A DNA stretch of 64,000 nt from Candidatus Uhrbacteria bacterium (GCA_003576745.1 QEVR01000002.1:111874-175873); one strand, 5' to 3'. Numbered from the stretch's first letter, positions 9,007 through 18,401 are shown. A program made the numbers and translations. The notes: generated by a model not told the origin, from the sequence alone.

Positions 9007-10065
9007 ATGGATTACCTCTTGTTGATCCTCCTTCTTGTTCTCCTTGCCGCCGTTCTCTGGTTCGGATTCCGTCTTCAAACATTCTTTCGGCAACGGGAGG
9101 AGAAACCCGATGCGCAGGCGATGCTTGTTTTACAAAACGAAATCAACCAGCTCTCGAAATCCCTTGATGAACGCATGGGACATACGCAAACGGCGGTACA
9201 ACAGCATTTTCATGCGACGACCGGAATTGTTCGCGACGTTACGGAGAAACTCACGAGAATGGAAGAAACATCGAGGCAGGTGCTGGACGTTACGTCCCAA
9301 TTAAAGAATCTCCAGGACATGCTCAAAAATCCAAAACAACGCGGAATTCTCGGCGAATATTACCTTGAAACGCTTCTAAAAAATATTCTGCCGCCGGATG
9401 GATATCAAATGCAATACGGATTTACAGACGGCGAAATCGTGGATGCGGCCGTTTTCGTGAAGGACAAAATCGTGCCCATCGATTCAAAATTCAGTCTGGA
9501 AAACTACAACAGGCTTGTGGAGGAACAGAATCCTACAGAACGCGATCGGTTAGAAAAACAATTCGTCAATGATTTAAAGCTCCGCGTACAGGAAACGGCA
9601 AAATATATCCGTCCGAACGAGGGGACTATGGATTTCGCGTTCATGTTCATTCCTCATGAAGCAATTTACTACGATTTGCTGATAAATAAAATCGGGGCCG
9701 TGCAGGATGAAACCGAAAGCATTTTGCAGAGGGCGGCGGCAAAGTACCACGTCATTATCGTTTCCCCGACATCATTCCTTGCCTATCTGCAGACCGTCCT
9801 GCAGGGTCTGCGCGCTTTAAAAATCGAAGAACAGGCACAGGAGATACGAAAACGCGTCACGGACCTTGGAAGGCATCTCGGAGCTTATGATGCGTATTTG
9901 AAGAGCCTTGGAAAAAATCTCACGACAACGGTCAATCAGTATAATCTGGCATCGAAAGAGTTCGGAAAAATCGATAAGGATGTTTTGCGCATCACCGGAG
10001 AATCCAATACCATTGAAACGCTCCTCATCGAGAAACCGGCGGAAGCAGGGGAGCCTGACGCATGA
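9007..10065 (+). CDS. rmuC: DNA recombination protein RmuC
   Basis: 352 residues: an N-terminal transmembrane anchor (residues 2-20), a coiled-coil stretch (~35-110), then the RmuC nuclease-like domain with GILGEYYLETLLKNILP, the core DGEIVDAAVFVKDKIVPIDSKFSLENY (Asp and Lys of a PD-(D/E)XK-like site) and EAIYYDLL. RmuC limits inversions and is thought to cleave DNA structures. The ATG at 9007 (MDYLLLILLL) is chosen; the open frame starting with TTG 15 codons earlier has no homologous look. The stop overlaps the next start by 4 bp. Confidence 0.9.
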   Translation: MDYLLLILLLVLLAAVLWFGFRLQTFFRQREEKPDAQAMLVLQNEINQLSKSLDERMGHTQTAVQQHFHATTGIVRDVTEKLTRMEETSRQVLDVTSQLKNLQDMLKNPKQRGILGEYYLETLLKNILPPDGYQMQYGFTDGEIVDAAVFVKDKIVPIDSKFSLENYNRLVEEQNPTERDRLEKQFVNDLKLRVQETAKYIRPNEGTMDFAFMFIPHEAIYYDLLINKIGAVQDETESILQRAAAKYHVIIVSPTSFLAYLQTVLQGLRALKIEEQAQEIRKRVTDLGRHLGAYDAYLKSLGKNLTTTVNQYNLASKEFGKIDKDVLRITGESNTIETLLIEKPAEAGEPDA

Positions 10066-10748
10066 ACGGTGACGCATTCACGCCCAGTCCTGAAGGGCAG
10101 GGACATTCGCCTCGAAAAGCCCTGGCCGTGCTTGGAAATGTCCTGGGGATTCCGTTTTTTCTTGTGCTGAACGCCGTGATTTTTTCTATCCTCATCGTTC
10201 AAATCCTCTACATGCCGAACATGCGCGATCGCTTGGTTGACGTCCAGCCGCATCGGACGGCCATTATCCTGGGAGCATCCGTGCTTCGTGATGGAACGCC
10301 CTCGGACGCCCTTCGAGATCGCATTCTTTCCGGCGTGGATTTATACAATGCCGGGCTCGTGGAAGAGCTTCTCATGACAGGGGATGACGGCGCATTCCAT
10401 ATAGACGAAATCAGCTCCATGAAGGAAACCGCCATGCGCGCCGGTGTTCCGGAACAAAAGATTTTAACCGACGGACACGGATACCGCACCTATGAGTCGT
10501 GCAAACGCGCAATCGAAGTCTATGGCGTTTCGGACGCCATTGTCGTGACCCAGCGCTTTCATCTCGGACGCGCGCTGTTCCTTTGCAATGAGCTCGGTGT
10601 CGACGCGATCGGATTTGTCGCAGATCGACAAACCTATATCCGCAGCCGGTATTTTTGGATACGCGATCTCGCCTCAAGCGCAAAAGCTTTTTATGACGTA
10701 TATATACAGCCGCCGAAACCTCCTGTCAGCTGGACCGGTGGTTCATAG
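10062..10748 (+). CDS. SanA/YdcF-like DUF218 protein
   Basis: 228 residues with one transmembrane anchor (~25-52) and a DUF218 domain: AIILGASVLRDGTPSDALRDRI, LLMTGDDG, SMKETAMRAGVPEQKILTDGHGYRTYESC and VTQRFHLGRALFLCNELGVDAIGF. This is the SanA/YdcF layout, implicated in envelope permeability and cell-wall precursor handling; the acid and His residues line a putative active site. The ATG overlaps the rmuC stop (ATGA), indicating translational coupling. Confidence 0.8.
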   Translation: MNGDAFTPSPEGQGHSPRKALAVLGNVLGIPFFLVLNAVIFSILIVQILYMPNMRDRLVDVQPHRTAIILGASVLRDGTPSDALRDRILSGVDLYNAGLVEELLMTGDDGAFHIDEISSMKETAMRAGVPEQKILTDGHGYRTYESCKRAIEVYGVSDAIVVTQRFHLGRALFLCNELGVDAIGFVADRQTYIRSRYFWIRDLASSAKAFYDVYIQPPKPPVSWTGGS

Positions 10749-10764
10749 TACGAATTTATAGAGA

Positions 10765-10940
10765 GAGGGCTAAGGGGAGCGGATTACTGGGCAAAGGGAA
10801 CGGGTTACGGGGTTCGGGGTTCGGGGAGAATTATGCTCCCCCTACGCAACCACGTCCTACGCAACTACGTATTCTCCCCCTACGTCCCACGCAACCAGCA
10901 ACTTTACTCCCACTTCCTGCTTCTCCCCCCGTACGTAATA
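10765..10940. repeat. dispersed repeat with G4-type arm
   Basis: CGGGTTACGGGGTTCGGGG (10801 on) is a four-run G-quadruplex motif with TTAC/TTC loops, followed by CCTACGCAACCACG words. No gene is seen in this interval. Confidence 0.8.
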
Positions 10941-10944
10941 AGAA

Positions 10945-10975
10945 AGCCCCCACCACAAAGGCGGGGGCGAGTTTA
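10945..10975 (-). terminator. intrinsic terminator
   Basis: Read on the minus strand, GCCCCCGCC-TTTGT-GGTGGGGGC is followed by TTTCTTATT, directly downstream of the gene ending at 11015. Confidence 0.8.
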
Positions 10976-11014
10976 TTCCTGCAAGACAGGAAAGATGCGA
11001 AAGGGGGACGCCCG

Positions 11015-11572
11015 TTAGTTGGGCGGGGGGATCGGCGTATTCGTCGCCGACTGGACCGCGCTGAGACTCCTCATGACTTCGCGCGATGCCGAGGGTGAGT
11101 CTTCCGGTTCCGCCGATCGGGCGGCGAGCCTGATGCCGCCGAGACCGTCCTCCGGAAGCTTGTCCCAGGCGAGCAGGTGATTGCTGCTGAACTGCTCCTT
11201 ACCGGCGGCCGCCTGTTCCTTGGCCACGTTCTGCAAAACGTCATCCGCCCATCCTCGCAGCAAGCGGACCATATTGTTCAAGCGCACGTCGGATGTGCTG
11301 GCATTCCCGAGCAGAGCGAGCTCTTCGGGAACCGTTCCGCGATGCCGATGAAGACGGTGGCACAGCGTGATGAGCGCCCAGCGCTGGGTCTTGGTGACCC
11401 CCGCGGTGCCGCTCACCTGACACACCGTGTAGGCGATGGCATAGAGCAGGTACAAGCCGATCACGTCGCGTTCGGCGGTGACTTCCTCTTCACCGCTCCC
11501 GTTTTCCTTCCTGCCGAGTACCGCTTCCGTGAACTGATCGAGCCACTTGGAGATGCAACCGTATCGAGTCAT
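11015..11572 (-). CDS. hypothetical protein
   Basis: 185 residues, mostly helical, soluble; no family recognised. It contains WLDQFTEAVLGRKENGS, an alanine/leucine-rich centre and a Pro-rich end (NTPIPPPN). The open frame extends to 11782, but a complete promoter (11628-11656) and the terminator of the upstream gene lie inside that extension, so I start at ATG 11572 (MTRYGCISKW), giving a leader of about 50 nt. Neighbour 11745-12146 has a similar helical, Arg-rich character and may be functionally paired. Confidence 0.6.
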   Translation of the reverse strand: MTRYGCISKWLDQFTEAVLGRKENGSGEEEVTAERDVIGLYLLYAIAYTVCQVSGTAGVTKTQRWALITLCHRLHRHRGTVPEELALLGNASTSDVRLNNMVRLLRGWADDVLQNVAKEQAAAGKEQFSSNHLLAWDKLPEDGLGGIRLAARSAEPEDSPSASREVMRSLSAVQSATNTPIPPPN

Positions 11573-11627
11573 TCTTTCTGCCCCATTCTGTGTGTGAGTG
11601 AACGAAAACCGCAAAAGCGGCTGCTGG

Positions 11628-11656
11628 AAGATACGGGAAATATGGGCATCTGTCAA
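11628..11656 (-). promoter_or_regulatory. sigma70-type promoter
   Basis: Minus-strand TTGACA, 17-bp spacer, TATCTT, just downstream of the terminator at 11664-11697. It decides the start of the gene ending at 11015. Confidence 0.75.
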
Positions 11657-11663
11657 GGCGAAC

Positions 11664-11697
11664 AAAAAACCCACCCTTCTGGTATCGGGGGTGGGGA
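11664..11697 (-). terminator. intrinsic terminator
   Basis: On the minus strand CCACCC and GGGTGG form a stem with a 12-nt loop, followed by GTTTTTTG. It ends the 11745-12146 gene. Confidence 0.75.
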
Positions 11698-11744
11698 AGA
11701 CGATCGTCCCGAGGAAAGTGTATCGGAATTCTTCCGGATCCCTG

Positions 11745-12146
11745 CTAACCGCAAGGTGACGAACGATAGGGCTTCCGATCATCGGGATATTTGGCGCCGC
11801 AGTCCTGGATATTCTGGATCGCGCGCGATATTGCCTGACGAGAGATATTCAGCATCAAGTTTGCGGGCGGCGCGCCCGAGGCGAATTGCACAAGCTCATC
11901 AGGCATGCGTACGCGAATCTGTACGCGACCGAGCTCGAGCTTTATGCGCCGGCTGGCGGCGGAGAGCCGCCGAATAATATCGATCTTGCTCGACTCGAGC
12001 ATATCATCCCAGCCGTACGCGAGCATGATGCAGGTAGAAAGCTCAACAAGCCAACGGCGGAGCGTATCGTCATTGCTGGCAATAACCGCGTCGCTGAACG
12101 TATCAAAAGCTTCCTGTAGTCTTTCATTTCTCTGATGAGGGAACAT
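11745..12146 (-). CDS. hypothetical protein
   Basis: 133 residues, soluble and helical (MFPHQRNERLQEAFDTFSDA onward), with a C-terminal ISRQAISRAIQNIQDCG helix that could form a helix-turn-helix-like pair, though I do not claim DNA binding. ATG 12146 is chosen over the longer frame to 12266 because it has the clearest Shine-Dalgarno in the region (GGGAGGTGA at 12148-12156) and a promoter 35 bp upstream. No homologue recognised. Confidence 0.65.
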   Translation of the reverse strand: MFPHQRNERLQEAFDTFSDAVIASNDDTLRRWLVELSTCIMLAYGWDDMLESSKIDIIRRLSAASRRIKLELGRVQIRVRMPDELVQFASGAPPANLMLNISRQAISRAIQNIQDCGAKYPDDRKPYRSSPCG

Positions 12147-12147
12147 T

Positions 12148-12209
12148 TCACCTCCCTTCGGGGATGAAAGGAGCAGCGGGAGTATACAAGGCCTCATAAC
12201 ATTATTCAA
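12148..12209 (-). promoter_or_regulatory. promoter and strong RBS
   Basis: Minus-strand TTGAAT (12204-12209), 17-bp spacer, TATACT (12181-12186), then GGGAGGTGA immediately before the ATG. Strong Shine-Dalgarno sites are rare in this window, so this gene contrasts with its leaderless neighbours. Confidence 0.75.
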
Positions 12210-12700
12210 CCACCAGTCACCATACCCCACAGTAAGACGCGATGACGGTTCTTGTTGCCTTGTCATGCTCTACATATATCCGAATATACGCATTCACGAA
12301 GCGATGAATAACAATCGTGCGTCTATAAACCGGAGGTGTCTGGGGGGTTGGGATTCAAGGAGGGGAGGGAATATGTCTCGAGAAGGACCTGTGATATTGG
12401 AGCTTCTATGAATTTTGAAGATATTCAAACGCCGCGTGAATGTAAAAAATCTAAAATTCTTTACCAATAGAAGCGTTTGAACGAAACAGACGAATTGAAT
12501 CTCTTCCGTCATTATCCAAAATGAACGGTCGGGGAGGGGAGGAAAAAATCGAAGCAATTGAAGGTAAAGAAGGTTTTTATATATTATTTGCGTCGCACAA
12601 TATACCTTATACGACACGTAGGCTGAAAAAAATCAAATGAACTATATTAACCTTAGGTTCTTCGAATTTATGGATTCAGCAAACCGCATCGGTCAAGGCC
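12210..12700. other. AT-rich gene-free stretch
   Basis: About 490 bp, clearly more AT-rich than its surroundings after 12400. The only sizeable frame (12294-12617, minus) has an implausible composition and no start signal. Nothing else is supported. Confidence 0.5.
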
Positions 12701-13555
12701 CTATTTATAAAAAACTTTCCCGGGAATGCGCGCATCCACGTATGAATTAATTCGAATGGAAGGATCCTTGAGCTTCATAAATGCATAGTAAGACGCAATT
12801 TGAGTCTGAAGAGGCTCTAAAAGGTCAAAATACACGTCATATGACTCAAACATGTTCAGCACAAGCTTTGTGGATGTCGTATAGTCCAGGATGGCATTCC
12901 GATACCCGAATCCTTCATCCTGGAGCTCTTCATAGGTATTCAACCACGTCCTCATTCGTTCTTCCGGGACGAATTCCTCACCGATCACCAATCTGGATGC
13001 ATTCCGAATATTCAAAATAGAAAGGTCGTGATGAGCGTCTTTTGGGGGCTCCCGCAGGCGAGTCATAATGGGTTTCAAGGAATCTCCGATTATTTCATTC
13101 GTGATAAACCCTCTCCGATCAAGCATGAAAAACCGGTTTTGATTCAAAAGAATCAACGAAGATTTTCTTTCTTGTATCGTGAGTCGTAAAATATTCGGAT
13201 AGATTTTATCCACAATCACGTTTTCCAAAAAAAATGCGTTCTTAAGCTCCTGCTCAAGTATTCTGGTATTTAGCGTTATCAGATTCTGTCTTTTCCATAG
13301 CCAATTCCCCTGCTCGTCCATGAGTTCATAAACCAGTGCTTCCACCTCTCCCCTGTCGGCGGTCTCGGCGCCCTCTATACTAAGGCGCGATACCGTAAAG
13401 AGGCCTGAACCAAAAAAAACGTATACCCACCCGACGATAGCCATGCCTGCAAGAAGACCCACAACGGTTTTTCGCCGCGCGGATCTCGTATGGAGGCGAT
13501 CCGTTACAAACGCTCCCTCTTCAGACGTTCTTGGAAGTCGTATGCGCCATGACAT
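12701..13555 (-). CDS. ftsQ: FtsQ/DivIB-like cell division protein
   Basis: 284 residues: a short basic cytoplasmic tail, a single transmembrane helix (~residues 30-50, VVGLLAGMAIVGWVYVFF), then a POTRA domain (SGLFTVSRLSIEGAE onward, residues ~50-130) and a beta-rich FtsQ domain. This is the layout of FtsQ/DivIB, which links FtsB/FtsL to the divisome on the outside of the membrane. Third in serS-alr-ftsQ, starting 12 bp after the alr stop. Sequence is divergent, so the name rests on architecture and its cell-wall neighbours. Confidence 0.75.
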   Translation of the reverse strand: MSWRIRLPRTSEEGAFVTDRLHTRSARRKTVVGLLAGMAIVGWVYVFFGSGLFTVSRLSIEGAETADRGEVEALVYELMDEQGNWLWKRQNLITLNTRILEQELKNAFFLENVIVDKIYPNILRLTIQERKSSLILLNQNRFFMLDRRGFITNEIIGDSLKPIMTRLREPPKDAHHDLSILNIRNASRLVIGEEFVPEERMRTWLNTYEELQDEGFGYRNAILDYTTSTKLVLNMFESYDVYFDLLEPLQTQIASYYAFMKLKDPSIRINSYVDARIPGKVFYK

Positions 13556-13567
13556 GGCTTTCCTGCG

Positions 13568-14695
13568 TCACGCGACAAGGCGTCGCGGAATACGCGGGTT
13601 AATGCGCGCAAGCACCTCGTACTGAATTGAACCAATTTTTGAACCAACGTCTTCCGCCCGTATCTCTTCCCTCCCCTGCTTACCGATAATCACAACGTCA
13701 TCGCCCGCCTTTACCGCGGGAATATCCGTTACATCTGCCATGGTCATATTCATACATACGCGGCCGAGGACCTTTGCGCGCTTGCCGCGGATAAGAAGCG
13801 TGCCGACGGAAGAGAGTCTGCGATCGAAACCATCCCAGTAGCCGATGGGTAGAACGGCAATGCGGGTACGACGACCGACGGTTTCCGTGCATCCGTAACT
13901 CACCGAACTTCCTTTTGGAATTTCTTTTACCTGCGCCACCACGGTTTTCCAAGATAGGGCCGGCGTAAGAGGCACGCGGCGTTTGAACGTCTGCGCCGCG
14001 ACCTGTGTTTCCTTGGACGGCCAATGGCCATACATAGCGATGCCGAGACGGATTACGTCATACCGAGTTTCCGGAAACAAGATGGCCGCGGCGCTCGATG
14101 CCGTATGCCGTACCGGCGGTTCAATACCGAGCATGTGCAGGGATTCAAGCGCCGTCCGGAAGCGCTGAAGCTGATGCATTGCAAAACTGGAGTCCGTCGT
14201 ATCCTCGATGTTCGCAAAGTGCGTATACACGCCCTCGATCATGACCCCCTTTGTTCGGAGCGCCTGCTTTGCGAATGCGGCCAAATCAATGCCTTCGATC
14301 CCCTGACGCGACGTACCGGTTTCAATCTTGATATGAATACGGTACGGACGGCGGGTTCGATGCGCTCCGATATATGCGAGCATCCGGCGATCATACGCCA
14401 CGAAGGACAGCTGATGCTTTGCGCATTCGGGAAGGCGCTCGATTGGAATATACCCGAGAATGAGAATGGGCTGAAGAATGCCGATTTCCCTTAATCGCAG
14501 GGCTTCGTCGATGTCGTCGACGCCGAACCACCCGACGGCGCGGGCAACTGTGAGCGCCACTGTTTCGAGGCCGTGGCCATATGCATTCGATTTGACCACG
14601 GCCATGACGGCGGACGGAGCCACATGCGCGGAAAGCGCCTGCACGTTTCCGAGCAGGCGGCTTCGGGAGATTTCAATCCATGTTTTGCCGCTCAT
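13568..14695 (-). CDS. alr: alanine racemase
   Basis: 375 residues; converts L-Ala to D-Ala for peptidoglycan using pyridoxal phosphate. The PLP lysine is in AVVKSNAYGHG (Lys35), the barrel continues with GVDDIDEALRLR and HIKIETGTSRQGI, and the second catalytic base is the Tyr of SSVSYGCTE in the C-terminal beta domain, followed by VCMNMTMADVT. ATG 14695 overlaps the serS stop as ATGA, so translation is coupled; the open frame 7 codons further upstream lies inside serS. Confidence 0.95.
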   Translation of the reverse strand: MSGKTWIEISRSRLLGNVQALSAHVAPSAVMAVVKSNAYGHGLETVALTVARAVGWFGVDDIDEALRLREIGILQPILILGYIPIERLPECAKHQLSFVAYDRRMLAYIGAHRTRRPYRIHIKIETGTSRQGIEGIDLAAFAKQALRTKGVMIEGVYTHFANIEDTTDSSFAMHQLQRFRTALESLHMLGIEPPVRHTASSAAAILFPETRYDVIRLGIAMYGHWPSKETQVAAQTFKRRVPLTPALSWKTVVAQVKEIPKGSSVSYGCTETVGRRTRIAVLPIGYWDGFDRRLSSVGTLLIRGKRAKVLGRVCMNMTMADVTDIPAVKAGDDVVIIGKQGREEIRAEDVGSKIGSIQYEVLARINPRIPRRLVA

Positions 14696-15966
14696 GCGAG
14701 TTTGCTGAATCCGCAATAGGGTATCAGCGCCTTCGGAACGTCAATGCTTCCGTCGGGTTTTTGGTAATTCTCGAGGATCGCGAGCATGGCGCGCGAGGTC
14801 GCGATCGCCGTGCCGTTTAATGTATGAACATGCACAATGCTTCCGTCGCGTCGTTTCATGCGGATATTCAATCGGCGCGCCTGGTAGTCCGTGCAGTTCG
14901 ATGCGGATGTCACTTCTCCAAAGGCTCCTTTTGTATCGCCCGCCGTTTTTCCGGGCATCCAGGCTTCAATGTCATATTTGCGATACGCCGGACCGCCAAG
15001 ATCGCCGGTACAAATATCAATGACGCGATACGGAATGTCGAGCTTGGACCACAATGCTTCTTCTGCGCGAACGAGCTCCGCATGCATAGCTTCAGACTGC
15101 TCCGGCGCGCAAAAGACATACATTTCCACCTTGCTGAATTGATGTACACGATAGAGACCGTATGATTCCCTGCCATAGGTACCGGCCTCTGTCCGATAAC
15201 AATGCGACAAACCCGTATATCTGATCGGCAGTTGATCCTCTGCGAGGATTTCTCCGGCATGATACCCGCCAAGAGTAATCTCGGATGTCCCAATGAGGGA
15301 AAGATCGTGATTCTCAATTGAATAAATTTGTGACTCTTCGCCGCGCGGCTGAAAACCCGAACCGATAATCATCTCGTCTTTCGCCAAATCGGGTGTCGTC
15401 ACCGGAACAAACCCGTGGCTCATGGCTTCATCCAACGCAAACCGCATAAGCGCCAGTTCCAGAAGCGCGAGTTTTCCTTTCAGATAGTAAAATTTTGTCC
15501 CGGCGACCTTGGCTCCCCTGTCGAAATCAATGAGATCATGCTCTTTGGCAAGCTCGACATGGTCCTTTGCATTCTCCTTAGGCACAGGCTCTCCGATATG
15601 CCGAATCTCGCGATTGCCCTCCTCGCTTGCTGACACGGGCGCATCGGGATGCGTCATATTTGGAATCCGGAGCATTTGCTCCATCCAAATGCTTTCTGTT
15701 TCCGCAAGCGCTGCTTCGCGCAACCCAAGCAGTTGCTTGATTTCCTTTCCCTTCCCGATCAGCCCATCGCGTTGTTCCGATGAAACCGTCTGCATAAGTG
15801 CGGCGATTTCATTCCGGCGATGCCGCAGATCCTCAGTTTCACGCTGTATGCCCGCGCGTTCCGCGTCAAGACGGAGAAATGCGTCGATATCAACACCAAC
15901 ATTCCTGTTCCGGCAGTTCGTTTTGACCTCTTCGGAATGTTCACGGATAAATTTTATGTCGAGCAT
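14692..15966 (-). CDS. serS: seryl-tRNA synthetase
   Basis: 424 residues, full length. The N-terminal ~100 residues form the long antiparallel coiled-coil that reads the tRNA-Ser variable arm; then the class II catalytic core with motif 2 (CYRTEAGTYGRESYGLYRVHQFSKVE region) and motif 3 (ISTS-type NGTAIATSRAMLAILENYQ), plus GDTKGAFGEVTSASNCTDYQ for serine/ATP binding. It opens the serS-alr-ftsQ operon; the start MLDIKFIREH is canonical. The stop is TGA. Confidence 0.97.
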   Translation of the reverse strand: MLDIKFIREHSEEVKTNCRNRNVGVDIDAFLRLDAERAGIQRETEDLRHRRNEIAALMQTVSSEQRDGLIGKGKEIKQLLGLREAALAETESIWMEQMLRIPNMTHPDAPVSASEEGNREIRHIGEPVPKENAKDHVELAKEHDLIDFDRGAKVAGTKFYYLKGKLALLELALMRFALDEAMSHGFVPVTTPDLAKDEMIIGSGFQPRGEESQIYSIENHDLSLIGTSEITLGGYHAGEILAEDQLPIRYTGLSHCYRTEAGTYGRESYGLYRVHQFSKVEMYVFCAPEQSEAMHAELVRAEEALWSKLDIPYRVIDICTGDLGGPAYRKYDIEAWMPGKTAGDTKGAFGEVTSASNCTDYQARRLNIRMKRRDGSIVHVHTLNGTAIATSRAMLAILENYQKPDGSIDVPKALIPYCGFSKLA

Positions 15967-16015
15967 AGTGTGGGTCGTGGACCGTGGGTCAAGGAATTAT
16001 ACTCCGCCTTCCCCC

Positions 16016-17521
16016 TTATTCACTACTCTTCGCCATCCCCTCATTTTCCCCATCCGCCGACGATTCCCTCGGCTTCAGAGTCGGAAAGAGAATAACATCT
16101 TTCATACTCTTTTGATCCGTAAGCATCATGACGAAACGGTCGATTCCCATCCCCCATCCTGCCGTCGGCGGCATGCCATGTTCCAGAGCCTTCAAGAATT
16201 GCTCGTCAATGCGCTGCGCCTCGTCATCACCGGCCTCCGCAAGCTCCTGCTGGGCGAGGAAACGATTGCGCTGATCAACCGGGTCATTCAGCTCGGTATA
16301 CGCCTTCAAAAGTTCGAGCCCGCCCGCGATGAGCTGAAAACGCTGCACAAAACGCGGATCATCATCGCAACGCTTTGCGAGCGGTTCCATTTCAATGGGA
16401 TATCGCGTAATAAATATCGGCTGAATCTGCTTTTTCCGTACCGTTTCCTTATAGAGCTCGTCATACAATTTCCCGAGGTCGGCGCCAGCGTAATCGCAAT
16501 CAATGCGCAACTCTTGCATACGGCGTATTAGCGCCTCCTTTTCGATGCCGAGTATATCGATGCCGCAGGACTGTTTGATTGCCTCGGCAAAGGTCATGCG
16601 AGGCCATGGGGCCGCGAATTGGATGTCCTCGCCCTGAAATCGAATGGATGTCGTACCCAGAACGGTTTCAACCGCCTCCGGCAGGAATCGTTCCGTAAAA
16701 TTCATAAGCGACTCATAGTCCTCATATGCCCAATAAAATTCCAATGACGTGAACTCGGGATTATGGGACCAGTCAATACCCTCATTGCGGAACTGGCGTC
16801 CCAGTTCATACACTTTTTCAAAACCGCCGACGATGCATCGCTTCAAATAAAGCTCCGGCGCAATACGAAGGTAAAAATCATGGTCAAGCGCATGATGGTG
16901 TGTTACGAACGGGCGAGCCGTCGCTCCCCCGGCAATCGACTGGAGCACTGGCGTTTCGATTTCCTCGAATCCTTCACGGTCCAAAATATCGCGGAGGGTG
17001 CGGACGAGCGCCGTCCTCGTGCGAAAAACTCGAAGGACGTCTTCATTCGCGAGTAAGTCCAGCTCCCGTTCGCGGTATCGTATTTCGACATCCTTGAGAC
17101 CATGCCATTTTTCAGGAAGCGGCCGAAGCGTTTTTGTGAGAAGTTTCCATTCCGACACCGCGAGCGTCTTTTGCCCCTTCTTGGTCAAAAATAGCGTCCC
17201 CGCCGCCTGCAAAAAATCTCCCGGATCGATATTCTTTTCAAACTCCTCAAATGCATCCTCCCCTTGCCTGTCGACCGTGAACTGAAGTTGTATGGTTCCC
17301 GTCGCATCTCGCAAATCCGCAAAAATCATTTTGCCATGGACGCGGATGAGGAGCAGGCGTCCGGCAAGGGTGATATTCCGTCCGGCCGCAGACCATGCTT
17401 CAAACTGTTCAACCGCATCGCCGATGCGCGTGTCACGTTCGCATGCCGAAGGATACGGGAGGACTCCCTTCTTCCGAAGAGTTTCCATTTTTCCCAAACG
17501 TACATGATATTCATCCTGCAT
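16016..17521 (-). CDS. lysS: lysyl-tRNA synthetase, class II
   Basis: 501 residues from ATG 17521 (MQDEYHVRL); a GTG three codons earlier is possible. An N-terminal OB-fold (TLAGRLLLIRVHGKMIFADLRD) binds the anticodon and the class II core has motif 2 (FRNEGIDWSHNPEFTSLEFYWAYEDY) and motif 3 (GWGMGIDRFVMMLTD). EIETPVLQSIAGGATARPF and KAYTELNDPVDQRNRF are typical LysRS segments. The minus-strand -10 TACCAT lies 11 nt upstream. The C-terminus ends in a Lys/Glu-rich tail after TLKPRES. Confidence 0.97.
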   Translation of the reverse strand: MQDEYHVRLGKMETLRKKGVLPYPSACERDTRIGDAVEQFEAWSAAGRNITLAGRLLLIRVHGKMIFADLRDATGTIQLQFTVDRQGEDAFEEFEKNIDPGDFLQAAGTLFLTKKGQKTLAVSEWKLLTKTLRPLPEKWHGLKDVEIRYRERELDLLANEDVLRVFRTRTALVRTLRDILDREGFEEIETPVLQSIAGGATARPFVTHHHALDHDFYLRIAPELYLKRCIVGGFEKVYELGRQFRNEGIDWSHNPEFTSLEFYWAYEDYESLMNFTERFLPEAVETVLGTTSIRFQGEDIQFAAPWPRMTFAEAIKQSCGIDILGIEKEALIRRMQELRIDCDYAGADLGKLYDELYKETVRKKQIQPIFITRYPIEMEPLAKRCDDDPRFVQRFQLIAGGLELLKAYTELNDPVDQRNRFLAQQELAEAGDDEAQRIDEQFLKALEHGMPPTAGWGMGIDRFVMMLTDQKSMKDVILFPTLKPRESSADGENEGMAKSSE

Positions 17522-17574
17522 ATCGCCCACGAATGGTAAAGGTCGCGGCCTATTGCCGCAAGAGTTACAGACTA

Positions 17575-17887
17575 AGGAAGCAAGTGAGTGGTGAGTAGTG
17601 AGTGGTTACGGGTTTCGGGCGCATGACTCACGACTTACGAACTTACGGACTTACGAACCTATTGCCTTACAGACACAAGAGCCAAGGACTACGGGTTATG
17701 AATTATGGGCGCAAGGCGCAAACCGCACGGCGCATAACTCACCCCCTACGCAACTACGTCCTACGAAACTTCCCGCATTGCTCACGACCCATACCGCATG
17801 ACGCACGACCTACTGACTTACAGACACAAGAGCCAAGGACTTACGGATACCTGTTTTCGGGCGCATGGCGCATGACCCATGGCCCGG
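17575..17887. repeat. dispersed repeat, long copy
   Basis: About 310 bp filled with AGTGAGTGGTGAGTAGTGAG words, GGGTTTCGGGCGCATGACTC, two copies of a phrase containing ACTTACAGACACAAGAGCC (the other near 25133), and CCTACGCAACTACG words up to the greA stop. Confidence 0.8.
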
Positions 17888-18346
17888 TTATTCGACCCTG
17901 ATGATGGTATAAACGGTAACCCCTCCCGGCGTGGTTACTTCAACCTCATCCCCTTTTTTGTGTCCCAAAAAAGCCGCGCCCATTGGGGATTCATTGGAGA
18001 TTTTCCCCGCAGCAGGATCCGCCTCATTGGATCCCACGATATGAAATGTCCGCTTTACGCCTCTTGACTCCACGTCCAGCGTTGATCCAAGCGTGACGGT
18101 TTCGCCCTTTTTTCCCTCCTCGATCAGCACCGCGTTGTGCAGAGTGTCCTCGAGTTCGCGAATACGCCCCTCGATAAAAGCGAGAGTATCCTTTGCGTCA
18201 TGGTATTCGGCATTCTCGGACAAGTCGCCGAGGGCCTTTGCCGCTTCGAGGCGCTGGATGGTGTCCGGACGTGTCACGTCCTTCAACTCCTTTAACTCCT
18301 TCCGGAGTTTCTCCAGCCCTTCTTTGGTCAAATATTGATTGGGCAT
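17888..18346 (-). CDS. greA: transcription elongation factor GreA
   Basis: 152 residues. N-terminal coiled-coil (residues 1-75) with the tip motif LGDLSENAEYHDAKD, whose acids reach the RNA polymerase active site and stimulate cleavage of backtracked RNA; C-terminal FKBP-like domain (VTLGSTLDVES to VYTIIRVE). It has its own promoter inside the end of the PBP2 gene and a hairpin in its leader (see 18359-18391), so its expression may be attenuated. Confidence 0.97.
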   Translation of the reverse strand: MPNQYLTKEGLEKLRKELKELKDVTRPDTIQRLEAAKALGDLSENAEYHDAKDTLAFIEGRIRELEDTLHNAVLIEEGKKGETVTLGSTLDVESRGVKRTFHIVGSNEADPAAGKISNESPMGAAFLGHKKGDEVEVTTPGGVTVYTIIRVE

Positions 18347-18358
18347 ACTGAAGAGTGC

Positions 18359-18391
18359 AAAACGCGCGTCCGTTCGAATCGCGCGTTTTTC
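18359..18391 (-). terminator. hairpin in greA leader, attenuator or terminator
   Basis: AAACGCGCG and CGCGCGTTT form a 9-bp stem with an 11-nt loop, followed on the minus strand by TTTTGC. It lies 12 nt upstream of the greA ATG and just downstream of a promoter, so besides ending the mre transcript it could terminate greA transcripts early, as the E. coli greA leader does. Confidence 0.65.
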
Positions 18392-18401
18392 TCACCCGTG
18401 G

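Noticed and set aside
12294..12617. 107-aa minus frame
   Set aside because: AT-rich, no start signal, no hydrophobic or domain pattern of a real protein.
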